A stretch of DNA of 64,000 nt. Origin: Paenibacillus sp. GTDB lineage: Bacteria > Bacillota > Bacilli > Paenibacillales > YIM-B00363. A program made the translations under genes and the position numbers. Below, one piece after another: positions 48,999-56,585 of the stretch (positions are counted from its first letter, which is position 1; each line of letters begins with the position of its first letter). A model generated the notes under the pieces. It was not told where the DNA came from, searched no databases, and worked only from the letters and a program-made list of their open reading frames with translations. The DNA is taken from contig NZ_JAPSKE010000020.1 of the NCBI RefSeq assembly GCF_031177825.1, positions 39,404-103,403 of the forward strand, written 5' to 3'.

Positions 48999-49427
48999 AT
49001 GGCGGACGCGTGGAAGAAATTGATGCTGCACAAGGCGCAGCGCCCGCTGGCGCTGAACGTGCCGGGCGGCGATTACGAGAAGCTGCTGGGGGGCTTGCCG
49101 GAGGGCGCGACCGTGGAGACCGAGCCGAGCGGGGAAAACGGGGCGTACGACTTCGTCCACCTGTTCGTGACGAGCGTCGCGGAGCTCGAAGCGAAGGGGC
49201 CGCTCGCGCTCGCCGCGATTCGGCACGACGGGGTGCTTTGGTTTTCGTATCCGAAGAAGACGTCGAAGATCAAGACCGACATCAACCGCGACGCCGGCTG
49301 GAAGGTCGTGCGCACAGAGGGCTACGAAGCCGTAACGCAAGTCGCGATCGACGACACGTGGTCGGCGCTGCGCTTCCGGCCGGCATCGGCGATCCCGACG
49401 CTCACCCGCAGCTTCGCGAACGATTAA
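48999..49427 (+). CDS. DUF3052-family protein
   Basis: The 142-residue protein matches the DUF3052 pattern: PLALNVPGGDYEKLLGGLPE, then YDFVHLFVTSVAELEAKGPL, then DGVLWFSYPKKTSKIKTDIN and IDDTWSALRFRP. The fold resembles SAM-binding domains, but no SAM motif is complete, and the role is unknown. It stands alone before a terminator. Confidence 0.82.
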   Translation: MADAWKKLMLHKAQRPLALNVPGGDYEKLLGGLPEGATVETEPSGENGAYDFVHLFVTSVAELEAKGPLALAAIRHDGVLWFSYPKKTSKIKTDINRDAGWKVVRTEGYEAVTQVAIDDTWSALRFRPASAIPTLTRSFAND

Positions 49428-49432
49428 ATTTT

Positions 49433-49464
49433 CGCCGCCCGTATCTTTTCGGGCGGCGTTTTCG
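49433..49464 (+). terminator. Intrinsic terminator after the DUF3052 gene
   Basis: A 9-bp perfect stem CGCCGCCCG / CGGGCGGCG with the loop TATCTTTT is followed by TTTTCG. Confidence 0.85.
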
Positions 49465-49504
49465 TTACTATAAGCGTAACAGCAACTTTAAGGAGGGCCC
49501 TCCG

Positions 49505-50356
49505 ATGATGCACGCTCTTGGCGCCAAAGAGACATCGTCGACCGGCGCCGCCGCCGCGTTCGACCGCGCGGCCGCGCCGCTATTGCCGTCGCTTCAAGCA
49601 TACTGCCGTTCCGTGGCCCGCAATCGCTGGGACGCGGACGATCTGATGCAAGACACGTTGGAGAAGGCGTTCGCCCGGTTCGCGCGGACCGGCGGCGCGC
49701 CGCTCACGAAAGCTTATTTGTACCGCATCGCATCGAATGCGTGGATCGACCGGCTGCGCCGCGCGCGGGAGAGCGTCCAGCCGGCGGAGTGGGCCGGCTG
49801 GGAAGCGCCCGCCCGCGCCGCCTCGGCCGAGGACGCCCGGGCCGACGAAGCGCTCGACGCCGCCGCGCGGCGGCTCGCGTCGCTTACGCCGAAGCAGCGC
49901 ACGGCGCTGCTCCTCAGCGAGGCGTTCGCGCTGCCGCTGCAGGAGACGGCCGACCGGCTCGGCATGACCGTCGGCTCGGTGAAGTCGCTGCTGCATCGGG
50001 CGCGCGCGCGCCTCGGCCGCGCGTCCGACGCGGAAGCGCCGCCGTCCGCGTCCGACGCCGCGGCGGTCGACGCGTACATTGCCGCGCTGCGCCGCGGCTC
50101 GATCGACGCGGTCGTCGCGCTCGGCGCCTCGGCGGAGGCCGGCGCGGGGCCGTCCGCGTCGGCGCGGCTCGACGCCGGGCGCTTCGCCCGCTCGCGGGCT
50201 CGCGCCGCGCGGACCGGCCGCCGCTCCGCCATCGCCGGCGGACGGGTCGTCGGCTTCGCCGCGACGAGCGACGGCGCCTGCGCCGCAGTGGCTCGGCCGG
50301 GCGACGCGGCGGTGCGCGTCCTGTCGTTCCGCGCGGGGGATGCGATCGCGGTCTGA
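49505..50356 (+). CDS. ECF-family RNA polymerase sigma factor with C-terminal extension
   Basis: The 283-residue sigma factor has region 2 (about 25-95; NRWDADDLMQDTLEKAFARF) and region 4 (about 125-180; LTPKQRTALLLSEAFALPLQ then ETADRLGMTVGSVKSLLHRA). About 100 more residues follow, starting AAVDAYIAALRRGSIDAVVA. That start is the SnoaL-like tail seen in anti-sigma-independent ECF groups such as ECF41, but it is shortened, and the DGGGK motif of ECF41 is not seen. No anti-sigma gene adjoins. The ATG follows AAGGAGG. ClpP is 31 bp downstream. Confidence 0.82.
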   Translation: MMHALGAKETSSTGAAAAFDRAAAPLLPSLQAYCRSVARNRWDADDLMQDTLEKAFARFARTGGAPLTKAYLYRIASNAWIDRLRRARESVQPAEWAGWEAPARAASAEDARADEALDAAARRLASLTPKQRTALLLSEAFALPLQETADRLGMTVGSVKSLLHRARARLGRASDAEAPPSASDAAAVDAYIAALRRGSIDAVVALGASAEAGAGPSASARLDAGRFARSRARAARTGRRSAIAGGRVVGFAATSDGACAAVARPGDAAVRVLSFRAGDAIAV

Positions 50357-50387
50357 TTCCATTTTCCCGAAGGAGTTGACCGCCGTT

Positions 50388-50969
50388 ATGGCTGCATATG
50401 TGCCGATCGTCGTGGAACAGACGAATCGCGGGGAGCGATCGTACGATATTTACTCGCGGCTGCTAAGGGATCGCATCGTATTTCTCGGCACCGAGGTGGA
50501 CGACGTCTCCGCCAACGCCATCGTGGCGCAGCTGCTGTTCCTCGCCGCGGAGGATGCGGAGAAGGATATTCACCTGTATATCAATTCGCCGGGGGGCAGC
50601 GTTTCGGCCGGGCTGGCCGTGCTCGATACGATGCGGCACATCAAGCCGGACGTCTCGACGATCTGCATCGGCATGGCCGCTTCGTTCGGCGCGATGCTGC
50701 TGCTCGCCGGGACGAAGGGCAAGCGCTTCGCGCTGCCGCACGCCGAGGTGATGCTGCATCAGCCGCTCGGCGGCGCGCGGGGGCAGGCGTCGGACATCAA
50801 GATCCACGCAGAGCACATCCTGCGGACGAGAGAGCGGTTGAACGCGATGATCGCCGAAGCGACCGGACAGCCGATCGAGCGAATCGAGAAGGATACCGAT
50901 CGCGACTTCTACATGAGCGCCGAGGAAGCGCTCGAATACGGAATTATCGACAAGGTGCTGCGCCCGTAG
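50388..50969 (+). CDS. clpP: ATP-dependent Clp protease proteolytic subunit
   Basis: The 193-residue serine protease has the triad Ser99 (GMAASFGAML), His124 (EVMLHQPLGGA) and Asp173 (TDRDFYM). The usual GMAASMGA has Phe for Met at position 100. The ClpX/ClpA-binding N-terminal segment begins VPIVVEQTNRGERSYDIYSR. It forms tetradecamers with Clp ATPases. ATG 50388 is preceded by AAGGAG. The context (behind an ECF sigma) differs from the usual housekeeping locus, so it may be a second ClpP. Confidence 0.92.
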   Translation: MAAYVPIVVEQTNRGERSYDIYSRLLRDRIVFLGTEVDDVSANAIVAQLLFLAAEDAEKDIHLYINSPGGSVSAGLAVLDTMRHIKPDVSTICIGMAASFGAMLLLAGTKGKRFALPHAEVMLHQPLGGARGQASDIKIHAEHILRTRERLNAMIAEATGQPIERIEKDTDRDFYMSAEEALEYGIIDKVLRP

Positions 50970-50994
50970 CGCTCTTGTCGATCGGTGCGCCGCG

Positions 50995-51027
50995 CGCCGT
51001 GGGGGTAATCGCCCCTGCGGCGTTTTT
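50995..51027 (+). terminator. Intrinsic terminator after clpP
   Basis: CGCCG-GGGG paired with CCCC-CGGCG (small bulges) is followed by TTTTT. Confidence 0.7.
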
Positions 51028-51144
51028 GGCGTGCGGGCGGGTTCTCTTCGAGGAGAAGAGGAATTGTACGGTCGGCGACCGTTTTGCCCGCTGTTCTCCG
51101 TTCGGCAGCTGTGCGATAATAGGCCCAGAGAAGAGGAGGAAGAG

Positions 51145-53343
51145 ATGACAATGCCGATCATGTACGACGAATCTCAACGATTGTTCCACCTGCAAACGAA
51201 AGACTCCAGCTACATTCTCCGGATCGCGAAGGACGCGTATCCGTCGCACGTCTATTGGGGCCCGAAGCTCGACGCGGCGCGGTTCCGCGGGCGGGTCGAG
51301 GCGACGGAGCGCTGCTCGTTCCACCCGAACTTCATCGCCGAGGACCGCACGTTCGCGTTCGACACGCTGCCGCAGGAGTATCCGTCGTACGGGACGGGCG
51401 ATTATCGCGAGCCCGCCGTGCACGTCGCGTTCCCGAACGGAACGACGGTGACGGATCTGCGCTACGAGTCGCACGCGATTACGGCGGGGAAGCCGGCGCT
51501 GCCGGGGCTGCCCGCGACGTACGTCGAAGACGACGCCGAAGCGGAGACGCTCGAGCTTCGGCTGCGCGACGCGGTGTCCGGCCTCGTCGTCGTCCTGCAA
51601 TATAGCGTCTTCGCCGGCTTCGACGCGATCGCGCGCTCGGCTCGCTTCGAGAACGAGGGCGCGGCGCCGGTCGTGCTGCAGCGGGCGCTCAGCGCAAGCG
51701 TCGACTTCGCGACGGACGACTTCGACGTCCTGCAGCTGTCGGGCGCGTGGACGCGGGAGCGCTACCCGCACCGCCGGCCGCTCGCGCCGGGCATCTTACG
51801 CGTCGACAGCAAGCGGGGCTCGAGCAGTCACCAGCAAAATCCGTTCCTCGCCCTGCTCGCGAAGGACGCGACCGAGCGCCACGGCGAGGTGTACGGCTTC
51901 AGCCTCGTCTACAGCGGCAGCTTCGTCGCGCAAGCCGAAGCGGAGCAGTACGGCACGTCGCGCGTCGGCATCGGGATCCAGCCGTTCGACTTCAGCTGGA
52001 AGCTCGAGCCGGGCGAGACGTTCCAGACGCCGGAGGCGGTGCTCGTCCGCTCGTCGGAGGGGCTCGGCGGCATGTCGCGCACGTACCATAAGCTGTACCG
52101 CACCCGCCTGTGCCGCGGCGCGTTCCGGGACAAGGCGCGGCCGATCCTCGTCAACAACTGGGAAGCGACGTACTTCGATTTCAACGCCGAGAAAATCAAG
52201 CGCATCGCCGCCGCCGGCAAGGAGCTCGGCATCGAGCTGTTCGTGCTGGACGACGGCTGGTTCGGCCGCCGCGACAGCGATAACAGCTCGCTCGGCGACT
52301 GGGTGCCGGACAAGCGGAAGCTGCCCGAAGGGCTGGACGCGCTCGCGCGCGACATTACGGCGACCGGCATGGAATTCGGCCTCTGGTTCGAGCCGGAGAT
52401 GGTGTCGCCGGACAGCGACCTGTACCGGGCGCATCCGGATTGGTGCTTGCACGTGCCGGACCGGAGCCGCACGATGGGACGGCAGCAGCTCATTCTCGAC
52501 CTGTCGCGCCGGGACGTGTGCGATTACATCGTCGAATCGGTGAGCGCGATTCTCGAATCGGCGCCGATCACGTACGTGAAGTGGGACATGAACCGCAATA
52601 TGACGGAGATCGGCTCGGCGCTCTTGCCGCCGGATCGCCAGCGCGAGACGGCGCACCGATACATGCTCGGCTTGTACGACGCGCTCGAGCGCATCACGTC
52701 GCGGTTCCCGCACATCCTGTTCGAGAGCTGCTCCGGCGGCGGCGGACGGTTCGATCCCGGAATGCTGTATTACATGCCGCAGACGTGGACGAGCGACGAC
52801 ACGGACGCGGTCGAGCGGCTGAAAATCCAATACGGCACGAGCATCGTCTATCCGGCGAGCGCGATGGGCGCGCACGTCTCCGCAGTGCCGAACCATCAGG
52901 TGCATCGGTCGACGCCGATCGAGACGAGAGGCCATGTGGCGATGTCCGGCAACTTCGGCTACGAGCTCGATCTGACGAAGTTCACGGAAGACGAGAAGGA
53001 CGCCGTGCGCGGGCAAGTCGCCCAATACAAGGCGCTGCGGGAGCTCATTCAATTCGGCGACTTCTACCGACTGAAGAGCCCGTTCGAAGGGAACGAGACG
53101 GCGTGGATGTTCGTCTCTAGCGACCGGAACGAAGCGTTCGCGGCGTTCTTCCGCGTGCTGGCCGCGCCGAACGCGCCGCTCCACCGGCTGACGCTGCAAG
53201 GGCTCGACCCGCGCAAGGCGTACCGGCTCGAGGAGACGGGCGAGACGTTCGGCGGGGACGAGCTGATGCATTTCGGCTTGCCGGTGACGGGGCTGCGCGG
53301 CGACTTCCAGAGCAAGCTGTTCGTGTTCAAGGCCGTGGAGTAG
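51145..53343 (+). CDS. Alpha-galactosidase, GH36
   Basis: The 732-residue enzyme has a beta-sandwich N domain (about 1-320), a TIM barrel (about 330-650) and a beta C domain. The nucleophile is Asp481 in KWDMNRN and the acid/base is near Asp551 in TWTSDDTD. CSGGGGRFDPGMLYYMPQ and the WFGRRDSDNSSLGDW loop match the bacterial AgaA/MelA type of GH36. With no signal peptide it hydrolyses imported raffinose-family sugars or melibiose. ATG 51145 lies after AGGAGG. No sugar transporter adjoins. Confidence 0.93.
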   Translation: MTMPIMYDESQRLFHLQTKDSSYILRIAKDAYPSHVYWGPKLDAARFRGRVEATERCSFHPNFIAEDRTFAFDTLPQEYPSYGTGDYREPAVHVAFPNGTTVTDLRYESHAITAGKPALPGLPATYVEDDAEAETLELRLRDAVSGLVVVLQYSVFAGFDAIARSARFENEGAAPVVLQRALSASVDFATDDFDVLQLSGAWTRERYPHRRPLAPGILRVDSKRGSSSHQQNPFLALLAKDATERHGEVYGFSLVYSGSFVAQAEAEQYGTSRVGIGIQPFDFSWKLEPGETFQTPEAVLVRSSEGLGGMSRTYHKLYRTRLCRGAFRDKARPILVNNWEATYFDFNAEKIKRIAAAGKELGIELFVLDDGWFGRRDSDNSSLGDWVPDKRKLPEGLDALARDITATGMEFGLWFEPEMVSPDSDLYRAHPDWCLHVPDRSRTMGRQQLILDLSRRDVCDYIVESVSAILESAPITYVKWDMNRNMTEIGSALLPPDRQRETAHRYMLGLYDALERITSRFPHILFESCSGGGGRFDPGMLYYMPQTWTSDDTDAVERLKIQYGTSIVYPASAMGAHVSAVPNHQVHRSTPIETRGHVAMSGNFGYELDLTKFTEDEKDAVRGQVAQYKALRELIQFGDFYRLKSPFEGNETAWMFVSSDRNEAFAAFFRVLAAPNAPLHRLTLQGLDPRKAYRLEETGETFGGDELMHFGLPVTGLRGDFQSKLFVFKAVE

Positions 53344-53359
53344 GCAAGCGGTTCTAACG

Positions 53360-53410
53360 AAAAAGGTCCTCCGGTTCGAGAAGCCCGTTCTCGGACAGGA
53401 GGACCTTTTT
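53360..53410. terminator. Bidirectional terminator between the GH36 and hemolysin-family genes
   Basis: The stem AAAAAGGTCCTCC / GGAGGACCTTTTT with inner CGAGAA/TTCTCG carries A- and T-runs on opposite sides, serving both convergent genes. Confidence 0.9.
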
Positions 53411-53432
53411 CGATCGGAAGAGCCGACGCCCT

Positions 53433-54755
53433 CTACCCGACCCCCAGAGCGCGAACCGGCTCGGCGCGCCGCCGCCGCACGAGAATGCGCGAGACGCGCA
53501 GGTTCTCGGTCTCCTCGACGACGAACTCGTATTCGCCGACGATGACCTTCTGGTGGACGCGCGGCGGGCTCTCCACGTTGGCGTACATCCAGCCGCCGAT
53601 CGTGTCGTAGACGTCGGTGTCGATGGCCAGGGCGAAGTAATCGTTCACGTCTTCGATCAATAGCAGCCCGTCGATGGAGAACGTGTCGGGTTCCCTCTTT
53701 TCGATCGAGGCGCGTTCTTCGTCGAACTCGTCGTGCACTTCGCCGACGAGCTCCTCGATAATGTCCTCGAACGTAACGAGGCCGGCGGTGCCGCCGTATT
53801 CGTCGATGAGGAGCGCCATATACGATCTCTTGCGCTGCAGCACCTTCATCAGCTGCGAGATCGGCATCGATTCCGGCACCTTCATGATCGGCCGGAGGAA
53901 CGGACGAAGGTCGGTCGCGCCGGACGTGTCGAGCAAATCCTTGATATGCACCATGCCGATGACGTTGTCCTTCTCCTCCACGCATACCGGATACCGGGTA
54001 TGCTTCTCCTCGACGACGATGCGCATGTTTTCCTGGAACGGACGGTCGGCGTACAGGCACACCATCTCGGTTCGAGGGATCATGATCTCGCGCGCGGTCG
54101 TGTCCGCGAAGTCGAAGACGTTATGGAAGAGCGCCAGCTCGGTATTGTCGATATGTCCGCTCTTGTTGCTCTCCTTCACGAGAATGCGGATTTCGTCTTC
54201 GGTATGGGCCGTCTCGCTTTCGCTCGCGGGCTCCGTGCCGAGCAGCCGCAGCAGCCGGTTGGCCAGGCCGTTCAGCAGCCAGATAAACGGGTACATGAAG
54301 CGATAAAACAGATGGAGCGGCAGCGCCGTGACGAGCGTGACGCTTTCGGATTTGCGGATCGCGAGGGACTTCGGCATCAGCTCGCCGAGTACGATATGAA
54401 GGACCGTTATGAGGGAAAAGGCGATGGCGAACGCGAGCGGATGCAGCAGCGGTTCGGGGATGCGGCCGGCGAAGGTCGTCTCCAGCCAGTTGGCGATCGT
54501 CGGCTCGCCGATCCACCCGAGGCCGAGCGAGGCGAGGGTGATGCCAAGCTGACACGCGGAGAGGTAGGCGTCCAGGTTCGAGGTCAACCGCCTCGCGATC
54601 CCGGCGCGTCGATGGCCTTGCTGTACGAGCGTGTCGATGCGGGAGCCGCGCACTTTGACGATCGCGAACTCCGCGGCTACGAAGAAGCCGTTTACTAACA
54701 CTAAAATCGCAACCAGCGTCAAACCGAGCCATAGCGGTAAGGGGGAAGGGTCCAC
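53433..54755 (-). CDS. CNNM/CorC-family (hemolysin-like) membrane protein
   Basis: The 440-residue protein has an N-terminal DUF21 domain with four helices (about 8-185; FFVAAEFAIVKVRGSRIDTL and SACQLGITLASLGLGWIGEP), a CBS pair (about 210-335; ARYPVCVEEKDNV-type motifs and SYMALLIDEYGGTAGLVTFE) and a C-terminal CorC_HlyC domain (about 350-430). The family exports Mg2+ or related ions and is not a hemolysin. The start is GTG 54755, with only a weak ribosome site (GCGGAA). It faces the convergent GH36 gene. Confidence 0.88.
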   Translation of the reverse strand: MDPSPLPLWLGLTLVAILVLVNGFFVAAEFAIVKVRGSRIDTLVQQGHRRAGIARRLTSNLDAYLSACQLGITLASLGLGWIGEPTIANWLETTFAGRIPEPLLHPLAFAIAFSLITVLHIVLGELMPKSLAIRKSESVTLVTALPLHLFYRFMYPFIWLLNGLANRLLRLLGTEPASESETAHTEDEIRILVKESNKSGHIDNTELALFHNVFDFADTTAREIMIPRTEMVCLYADRPFQENMRIVVEEKHTRYPVCVEEKDNVIGMVHIKDLLDTSGATDLRPFLRPIMKVPESMPISQLMKVLQRKRSYMALLIDEYGGTAGLVTFEDIIEELVGEVHDEFDEERASIEKREPDTFSIDGLLLIEDVNDYFALAIDTDVYDTIGGWMYANVESPPRVHQKVIVGEYEFVVEETENLRVSRILVRRRRAEPVRALGVG

Positions 54756-54875
54756 TCGCGTTTCCGCCCGCGCGTCGCATCTTCCTGTCCCGCGCGGACG
54801 GATCCACCTCCTCTAAGATAGTTACTATTCAGCCTATTCGGTCCATTGTCGTCCTATGTGCCGGAATCGGCGAGA

Positions 54876-55280
54876 TTACCGCGCCATTTTCCCATAACAG
54901 TATTCGATAATATCGCTTCTGCGGACGATGCCGATGAATACGTCCATGTCGTCGACGACGGGGACGAAGTTCTGCGTCACGGCGAGCTTGATCAGATCCT
55001 CCATGACGGCGTCGATCTTGACGGGTACGACGTTGCGCCGCTGAGGCACGTCTCGCAGCGCCACGCGGTGGGTATCGGTAAACTTCAGCTCGGGTTCGTT
55101 CTTCATCTTGAACAGAAGGTCGCCCTCGGTGATCGCGCCGGCGTACTTGCCTTGTTCGTCGACGAGCGGAACGGCGGTGTACCCGTGCCGGTCCATCCGC
55201 TCCAGCGCTTGTCGCATCGTGTGGGAAGGCGTAAGCGTAATGACTTCGGTTTTCGGTAATATGAAAAATGCTACGTTCAT
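54876..55280 (-). CDS. CBS-domain pair protein
   Basis: The 134-residue protein is essentially one Bateman module: CBS1 (about 18-70; TMRQALERMDRHGYTAVPLV then DEQGKYAGAITEGDLLFK) and CBS2 (about 85-130; MEDLIKLAVTQNFVPVVDDM then DVFIGIVRRSDII). Single-module CBS proteins in Bacillales include DarB/CbpB, which binds c-di-AMP. The adenine nucleotide bound here is not known. It lies 120 bp upstream of the CorC-like gene, on the same strand. Confidence 0.82.
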   Translation of the reverse strand: MNVAFFILPKTEVITLTPSHTMRQALERMDRHGYTAVPLVDEQGKYAGAITEGDLLFKMKNEPELKFTDTHRVALRDVPQRRNVVPVKIDAVMEDLIKLAVTQNFVPVVDDMDVFIGIVRRSDIIEYCYGKMAR

Positions 55281-55427
55281 AAGTAAGTCGTCCTCCCGTT
55301 CGATTCGCCTCTATTGTACCATGTTTAGCTCGAATGGGATAAATGGTACATGTCGGTCGGGAGACGGAAAGCGTGCGAACGCGACCGAATGCGGTATAAT
55401 AGGAGAAGCGAAAAAGGAGGGCGACTC

Positions 55428-55979
55428 GTGAATATCGTCTTGATTGCGGGCAGCAACCGGCCGGACGCGACCAGCGCGAAGCTCGCCGCCTGCGTCGGCA
55501 AGCGGCTGCGCGAGCTGGGGGCGTCCGTGGAGCTGTTCGAGTTGTATCGGAGGCCGATTCCTTTCTACGAGCCTGATTACATTCCAGGCGGGACGTCCGC
55601 CGACGACAACCTGGCGGAGCTGCTTCGCTTCGCGGAAGGCGCCGACGCCTTCGGGTTCAGCACGCCGGAATATCACGGCGGGCCGACCGGTCTCATGAAG
55701 AACGCGATCGATTGGCTGGAGAAGCGGCATGTGTCCGGCAAGGCGGTGCTCGCGATGGCGTCGGCGGGCGGCGCGGTGGCGGTGTCCACGCTGCAGCAGC
55801 TCCAGACGGCCGTTCGGTACGTGCACGGCATCAATTGCCCGGAATGGATTTCGCTCGGGGGACCGCAGCGCGCGTTCGCGGACGACGGCGAGCCGACGCA
55901 TCCGGACGCGGCGAAGCGCATCGATCACGTGGCGAGGTATTTTCACGATTTCGCGAAGAAACAGGCAGGTGTCCAATGA
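55428..55979 (+). CDS. NADPH-dependent FMN reductase
   Basis: The 183-residue flavodoxin-like reductase has the phosphate loop AGSNRPDATSAKLA near residues 7-20 and FSTPEYHGGPTGLMKNAIDW, the flavin-binding hallmark, at about 78-97. It reduces FMN, quinones or chromate with NAD(P)H. The start is GTG, with AAAAAGGAGG 6-8 nt upstream; a TATAAT (-10) lies at 55395-55400. The stop overlaps the next ATG. Confidence 0.88.
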   Translation: MNIVLIAGSNRPDATSAKLAACVGKRLRELGASVELFELYRRPIPFYEPDYIPGGTSADDNLAELLRFAEGADAFGFSTPEYHGGPTGLMKNAIDWLEKRHVSGKAVLAMASAGGAVAVSTLQQLQTAVRYVHGINCPEWISLGGPQRAFADDGEPTHPDAAKRIDHVARYFHDFAKKQAGVQ

Positions 55980-56188
55980 ACAACCTATACTTATTATGCG
56001 GCGCCGTCGTCTTGATCGCGTTGATCGGCTTTCTCGCCACGATGTGGATCGGAGGCTCCCGGGAAAACAAGGAAGGCAATCCGCAGTACGACAACAATTC
56101 CGTGCCGAACTGGATTCGACTGTCCGCCATCTATACGGTGACGACGGTCGTCGCGCTCGGCGCGTTGATTTGGTACGTGCGAAGCTGA
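55976..56188 (+). CDS. Small two-helix membrane protein
   Basis: The 70-residue protein has an N-terminal helix (LYLLCGAVVLIALIGFLATM), a polar loop (SRENKEGNPQYDNNSVPNW) and a C-terminal helix (IYTVTTVVALGALIWYV). ATG 55976 overlaps the reductase stop by 4 nt, so it is co-expressed. Function is unknown; it may anchor or support the FMN reductase. Confidence 0.72.
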   Translation: MNNLYLLCGAVVLIALIGFLATMWIGGSRENKEGNPQYDNNSVPNWIRLSAIYTVTTVVALGALIWYVRS

Positions 56189-56202
56189 TCGGGCGTCGGC
56201 CC

Positions 56203-56231
56203 TTGACAACGGGCCGTTGGCCGGATACGAT
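56203..56231 (+). promoter_or_regulatory. Promoter of the structured RNA upstream of mutS2
   Basis: A consensus TTGACA (56203-56208) and TACGAT (56226-56231) with a 17-bp spacer predict a start at about 56238. Confidence 0.75.
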
Positions 56232-56237
56232 GGAAAT

Positions 56238-56470
56238 ATCCTACATAGGGGAGAGATTTTGATGTCTGCAGGGGTTCTTAACTGAGCAATTGAATAGAGG
56301 CGTTACGGGAAGGAATTCGGTACGAAGACTCTGTCGATCCGGCGGAGCCTTGTTTGCGTACGTTCCTTGACACCGTCCCTCGATCAGTTAAGAACACGCG
56401 GAACGACATCTTACGCCGCCGGCGTACTCCATCGGCCTAAACCCGCGCTGTGTTTCAGCGCGGTTTTTTT
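56238..56470 (+). ncRNA. Structured noncoding RNA, 6S-like rod (candidate)
   Basis: The transcript of about 233 nt has its own promoter and a terminator (CCGCGCTG / CAGCGCGG, 56443-56463, then seven T). A perfect 12-bp stem GTTCTTAACTGA (56274-56285) / TCAGTTAAGAAC (56384-56395) closes a large asymmetric internal loop. Stems AAGGAA/TTCCTT and GTACG/CGTAC follow, and an outer GATGTC/GACATC pair. A long rod with one big central bubble is the 6S RNA architecture. No ORF fits. A regulatory leader of mutS2 is the alternative. Confidence 0.6.
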
Positions 56471-56503
56471 ATGGTCCGGATCGATCGGAGTGCCCTCGTC
56501 GAC

Positions 56504-56547
56504 AGGCAAAGCTGCGTCGTGTTTTTTGACGCCGGCTTTGCCTTTTT
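56504..56547 (+). terminator. Second terminator before the mutS2-like gene
   Basis: AGGCAAAGC-TGCGTC and GACGC-CGGCTTTGCCT pair around a 9-nt loop, followed by TTTTTG, 38 bp before the mutS2-like ATG. Confidence 0.75.
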
Positions 56548-56585
56548 GTGTTTTCACCCATTTTCCCTATGAGGAGCGATTACGA

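Noticed and set aside
49492..49503. GGAGGGCCCTCC palindrome over the ribosome site of the ECF sigma gene.
   Set aside because: It has no loop space, so it cannot form a hairpin in one RNA molecule; it is probably just a strong SD next to a chance complement.
53433..54755. A true hemolysin toxin.
   Set aside because: DUF21, CBS pair and CorC_HlyC are the domains of ion-efflux proteins; the hemolysin name is historical.
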